Of a stretch of DNA of 64,000 nucleotides, positions 59,706 through 64,000 are shown in pieces. The DNA is taken from positions 3,038,001-3,102,000 of the forward strand of contig NC_026505.1 of NCBI RefSeq assembly GCF_000182925.2, given 5' to 3'. The position numbers were made by a program, and so were the translations under genes. Each line of letters opens with the position of its first letter. Position 1 is the stretch's first letter. The notes beneath the pieces are model-generated. The model was given only the letters and a program-made list of their open reading frames with translations. It was not told the DNA's origin and did not search any database. This stretch comes from Neurospora crassa OR74A. Taxonomy: Eukaryota; Ascomycota; Sordariomycetes; Sordariales; Sordariaceae.

Positions 59706-62700
59706 ATGGCAGACATCAAAATCGACAGCAAGGTCTTCCAGGAGCGCGTCTCGCACTTCTACAATGCCTGGAAGGCCGACAAGCGCTCCGGAGACGCTCT
59801 CTTCGGTGGCGTCTCTTCCATCGTCATCCTGATGGGCAAGGTCGACGAGAACCCCGAGTTTCACAAGAACAACGCTATCCATGTGAGTTTTGCCCTCTGG
59901 AGAGCCCGCTCGGCGTGCGCTGGCTGTACGTCTGGCGGGCCATTCCAGTCAAATGACAGCTGCTGATAGCTCTACGTAAAGTTCTGGCTGCTAGGTTACG
60001 AGTTCCCGACGACCCTCATGCTGTTTACCCTCGACACCATCTACATTCTCACCACCCAAAAGAAAGGTTCGCCCGGTATTCCCGACCCAAGAACGCGGAC
60101 AAACTATCTGACACGTTAATAGCCAAGTACCTCGACCAAGTGAAGGGCGGCAGATACCCCGTTGAGGTCCTCGTGCGGGGGAAGGACGCCGCCGAGAACG
60201 AGAAGCTTTTCATCAAAATTACGGATGCCATCAAGGCTGCGGGCGTAAGTTACATCCCATCCTGGGCGCACATCAACATCTCGGTGCGGTTCTAACACAT
60301 TTTCGCTCGTTATAGAAGAAGGTTGGCGTCCTTACCAAGGACACCTCCAAGGGCCCCTTTATCGACGAATGGAAGAAGGTCTATGCCGATAACTGCAAGG
60401 ATGTGGAGGAGGTTGACGTTGCCCAGGCTCTGTCTGCTGGCGCCTTCTCCGTCAAGGATGAGACCGAGCTTCGTGCCATGCGGACCTCGTCCAAGGCTTG
60501 CGTCGCCCTCCTGACCCCTTACTTCCTCGACGAAATGTCCAATATCCTCGACCAAGATAAGAAGATCAAGCACAGCGCACTAGCCGATAAGGTCTTCAAC
60601 AAACTGGAAGACGATAAGTTTTGGAAGACCGTCGAGCTGCCCAACCGACAGAAGCTCCCGGCTGACCTCGATCCCGAGCAGCTGGACTGGATTCTGGGAC
60701 CGATCGTCCAAAGTGGTGGCAAATTTGACCTGAAGTGGCAGGCTGATTCTGACAATGATATACTCCACCCGGGAATTATCATCGCGGCTATGGGTCTCAG
60801 ATACAAGTCCTATTGCTCCCAAATCGCCAGAACTTTCATGGTCGATCCCAACAAGTCCCAAGAAAGCAACTACAAGTTCCTACTTGCTGTCCACAACCTC
60901 ATTCTCAAGGAGATCCGGGATGGTGCCATTGTCAAGGATGTTTACACCAAGGCCTACAACTTTGTGCGGTCCAAAAAGCCCGATCTTGAGAAGCACTTTC
61001 TTAAGAACGTCGGCTTTGGAATCGGCCTGGAGAACAAGGACCCGACCTTGATTCTCAACAACAAGAACACCCGTACCCTTAAGGATGGCATGACACTGGT
61101 TGTGACCACCGGCTTCAGTGATATCCAGAACCCCAACCCCCAAGACAAGAACAGCAAGGTCTATTCCTTGATCCTTTCCGATACGATCCGTGTCACTAGC
61201 TCCGAGCCGGTGGTGTTTACTGGCGAGGCGCCTGTCGATGTTGATGCCACCTCGTTCTTCTTCAAAGATGAGGAAGAAGCACAGCCCACACCGAAAAAGG
61301 AGAAGCGGGACTCTAGGGTGGGTGCCGTTGCAACCAAGAACATCACTAGCACTCGTCTACGCTCTGAGCGTAATACAACGGTAGATGAGGACGCGGACAA
61401 GAGACGTCGCGAGCATCAGAAGGAACTCGCGCAGAAGAAACAGAAGGAAGGCTTGGCCAAATACGCCGAATCTACCGCTGATGAGAATGGCGTCGAAATC
61501 AAAAAGTTCAAGCGCTTCGAATCTTACAAGCGGGATAATCAATTCCCGCCCAAGGTTAAGGATATGGGCATCGTTATTGATCAAAAGAACGCGACCATAG
61601 TACTGCCTGTTATGGGCAGGCCGGTACCCTTCCATATCAACACCATCAAGAACGCAAGCAAGAGTGACGAGGGCGAGTGGTCATTCTTGAGAATCAACTT
61701 CCTATCTCCTGGCCAGGGTGTGGGTCGGAAGGATGAGCAGCCCTTCGAAGATGCATCTGCGCACTTCGTCAGGAGCTTGACTTTCAAATCAACCGATGGC
61801 GATAGGTATGCTGACATTGCAAACCAAATCTCGAACCTCAAACGAGACGCTGTCAAGAAGGAGCAGGAGAAGAAGGATATGGAGGACGTAGTTGAGCAGG
61901 ACAAGCTCGTTGAAATCAGAAGTAAGTCGCTTTCCCGGATCAATTGTATTGCAACATACTAATTAACTATCAGACCGTCGGCCCGCCGTATTGGATAATG
62001 TCTTCATCCGGCCGGCCATGGAGGGCAAGCGTGTGCCTGGTAAGGTGGAAATTCACCAGAACGGTATTCGCTACCAGTCACCTCTCAGCACAACGCAACG
62101 CGTGGATATCCTCTTTTCCAACGTTCGCCACCTTTTCTTCCAACCATGTCAGCACGAGTTGATTGTGATCATCCACATCCACCTCAAGGATCCCATTATC
62201 ATTGGAAACAAGAAGAAGACGAAGGATGTCCAATTCTACAGGGAAGCCACCGACATCCAGTTCGACGAGACCGGCAATCGGAAGCGCAAGTATCGTTATG
62301 GTGATGAGGATGAGTTCGAGGCTGAACAGGAGGAACGCCGGCGCCGCGCAGAGCTGGATCGCCTGTTCAAGTCGTTCGCGGAAAAGATTGCCGAGGCGGG
62401 CCGCAACGAAGGCATTGAGGTGGACATGCCACTCCGCGACCTTGGTTTCAACGGTGTACCGTTCCGCAGTAACGTGTACATCCAGCCCACCACGGAGTGT
62501 CTCATCCAGATCACCGAACCTCCATTCATGGTTATCACCCTTGAGGACATTGAAGTCGCACATCTGGAACGTGTTCAGTTTGGTCTCAAAAACTTTGATC
62601 TGGTGTTTGTCTTCAAGGACTTCACGAGGCCACCATACCACATCAACACCATTCCTGTCGAGTCTTTGGAAGACGTCAAGGAGTTCCTTGACTCGTCTGA

Positions 62701-63082
62701 CATTGCCTTCTCAGAGGGTCCTCTCAACCTCAACTGGGGTGTCATCATGAAAACGGTCACTGCCAATACCCACCAATTTTTCTTGGATGGTGGCTGGGGC
62801 TTCCTGCAGAACGACAGCGACGACGACGAAGTGGAGGAGGAGGAAGAGGAGAGCGCCTTCGAAATTGACGAGAGCGAATTGGAGGACGCTTCCGAGTCTA
62901 GCGAAGAGGATTCCGAATACGACTCCAACGCCTCGGAGGAGGCCAGCGATGAGGCGGAAGACAGCGAGGAGGAGGAGGGCGAGGATTGGGATGAGCTGGA
63001 GAGGAAGGCTAAGAAGCGTGACAGGGAGAGCGGCTTCGACGACGAGGAGGAACGTGCGGCACCCAAGAAGCGGAGAAAGTAG
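59706..63082 (+). CDS. spt16: FACT complex subunit Spt16 (histone chaperone)
   Basis: Exons 59706-59882, 59970-60066, 60123-60244, 60316-61921 and 61974-63082 encode 1036 aa. Residues 1-450 form the aminopeptidase-like (pita-bread) N-terminal domain, followed by a Lys/Glu-rich linker ([21 protein letters not shown]), the middle/dimerisation and Rtt106-like histone-binding region (about 540-930, with [14 protein letters not shown] and WGVIMKTV) and a C-terminal tail extremely rich in Asp, Glu and Ser (about 945-1020) ending in the basic PKKRRK, a likely nuclear signal. With Pob3 and an HMG protein, Spt16 removes and redeposits H2A-H2B dimers during transcription and replication. The second intron has two possible phase-1 donors (60067 and 60075); the first gives the family-like KKAKYLDQ, the second would insert Gly-Ser-Pro. 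The length is that of the family. Confidence 0.95.
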
Positions 63083-63694
63083 ACTGATTAGACCCGGTCT
63101 TCGTTCGCTTGAGCTCTTCTCGCGATATGACAAGGTTAATCGGTTGACATTTATTTTCCTTGTGAGTTTGCATATCTTGGGAAAAGGGTTTCAAAATCGG
63201 GCCTGTGTACAAGTTTGGCTTTTTTTCAGACTTTCCCTTTTTTTCCTCTTTCCTATGTCGGCGTGGATTTGATTTTGCGCGGTCTTTTTTTCTCTCTTCC
63301 AATGGGCAAATTTGTCTGGCGTGCAAATGGGATATATTGTTTGGTACTGTAGTTGTATGAACATGGTAGGTAGTAGTAAACTACTTGTTTTACACAATCT
63401 GGCATGGTGAGTGATACCGTACTTTAATTGAAGTTGTCACAGGAAATGAAAATGAGCTTGTGGTTTTCTTTTTTAAAAAAATTGTGAGTAAATAATGAGA
63501 CCTACATCCCATGAAATGCATCTGTACTAAGTAGTGAAACGGAAACTATACCAAACCCAAGACGCCGTTCAGTTATTGATATCCCAAAAAGACTTGTGTA
63601 AGCGCGTGCTGAACTTCAAAACCCAGCGAAGTTTTTGGAAACAACAACAGGCAAAGCTCACAAAGAGCGGTTCCGTGTTGGATCAGGAATCCCG

Positions 63695-63729
<35 letters not shown>

Positions 63730-64000
63730 CTTCAAGTTGTCTGCTTCTCCTTACCCTTTCCGCCTCTTCTATCCCAATTCATGTTTCGACCAGCCAGCCA
63801 GCCCCCGTCCTAGCCTCATCCCGCAGGGTAAGAAGTTTCATCACATCCATCCAGCCATCCATCCATCTCACGGCGTAATTAGGGTCTAAATTATATCTTC
63901 GTTCTTTGTGTGTTTTGTCTTACTTGGTTCGAGTTCTGGTTGCTCGTTTCACGTCGATCCAGCCTGAGCGGCCGAAGGCTGATTCCACGACAGGTACGAC
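63083..64000. other. 3' flank of Spt16 to the window edge
   Basis: The 3' UTR of Spt16 is expected in the first few hundred bases. A CT dinucleotide repeat lies at about 63697-63724 and CATC repeats near 63845-63865. The last bases are pyrimidine-rich and could be the promoter of a gene beyond the edge. No gene recognised. Confidence 0.5.

Overview
The window is nuclear DNA of a filamentous ascomycete, most probably a Sordariomycete of the Neurospora/Sordaria group. The signs are many 50-130 bp introns with GTAAGT-type donors and CTAAC-like branch sites, intron-bearing nuclear tRNA genes, strongly pyrimidine-rich leaders, interspersed ACCTAGGT-type palindromes, and proteins that read as fungal orthologues (an NsdD/SUB-1 GATA factor, Dbp5, Spt16, Bzz1, a GH72 glucanosyltransferase, a CFEM protein). 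All names come from reading the sequence; no database search was possible.

Layout. At 1-2609 (+) lies the 3' part of a calpain-like cysteine protease. From 2610 to about 21840 there is a very gene-poor stretch with an intron-containing tRNA-Tyr(GTA) at 3801-3889, a small TA-flanked MITE-like element at 15245-15380, homopolymer tracts and short palindromes, but no convincing protein gene. It leads into a long pyrimidine-rich leader and the sexual-development GATA factor SUB-1/NsdD (22039-23465, +, with a possible extended N-terminus starting at 21842). A second gene-poor stretch (23466-32234) follows.

From 32235 onward the window is denser. In order: a multi-pass DUF6536-like membrane protein (-), tRNA-Ile(AAT) with intron (-), glutamate-cysteine ligase (-), a CFEM single-pass membrane protein with a very long glutamine-rich cytoplasmic tail (-), the RNA helicase Dbp5 (-), the F-BAR/C1/SH3 protein Bzz1 (+), a GPI-anchored GH72 glucanosyltransferase (+), free methionine-R-sulfoxide reductase (-, with a 5-nt microexon) and the FACT subunit Spt16 (+).

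The genes do not form an operon or an evident secondary-metabolite cluster. They cover cell-wall assembly and cell surface (GH72, CFEM, DUF6536 protein), actin/endocytosis (Bzz1), redox homeostasis (glutamate-cysteine ligase, fRMsr), mRNA export (Dbp5), chromatin transcription (Spt16) and development (SUB-1). The points most worth checking are the fRMsr microexon, the two possible SUB-1 N-termini, the 19 kb gene-poor region upstream of SUB-1, the MITE, and the architecture of the CFEM protein. I found no coherent new multi-gene system.
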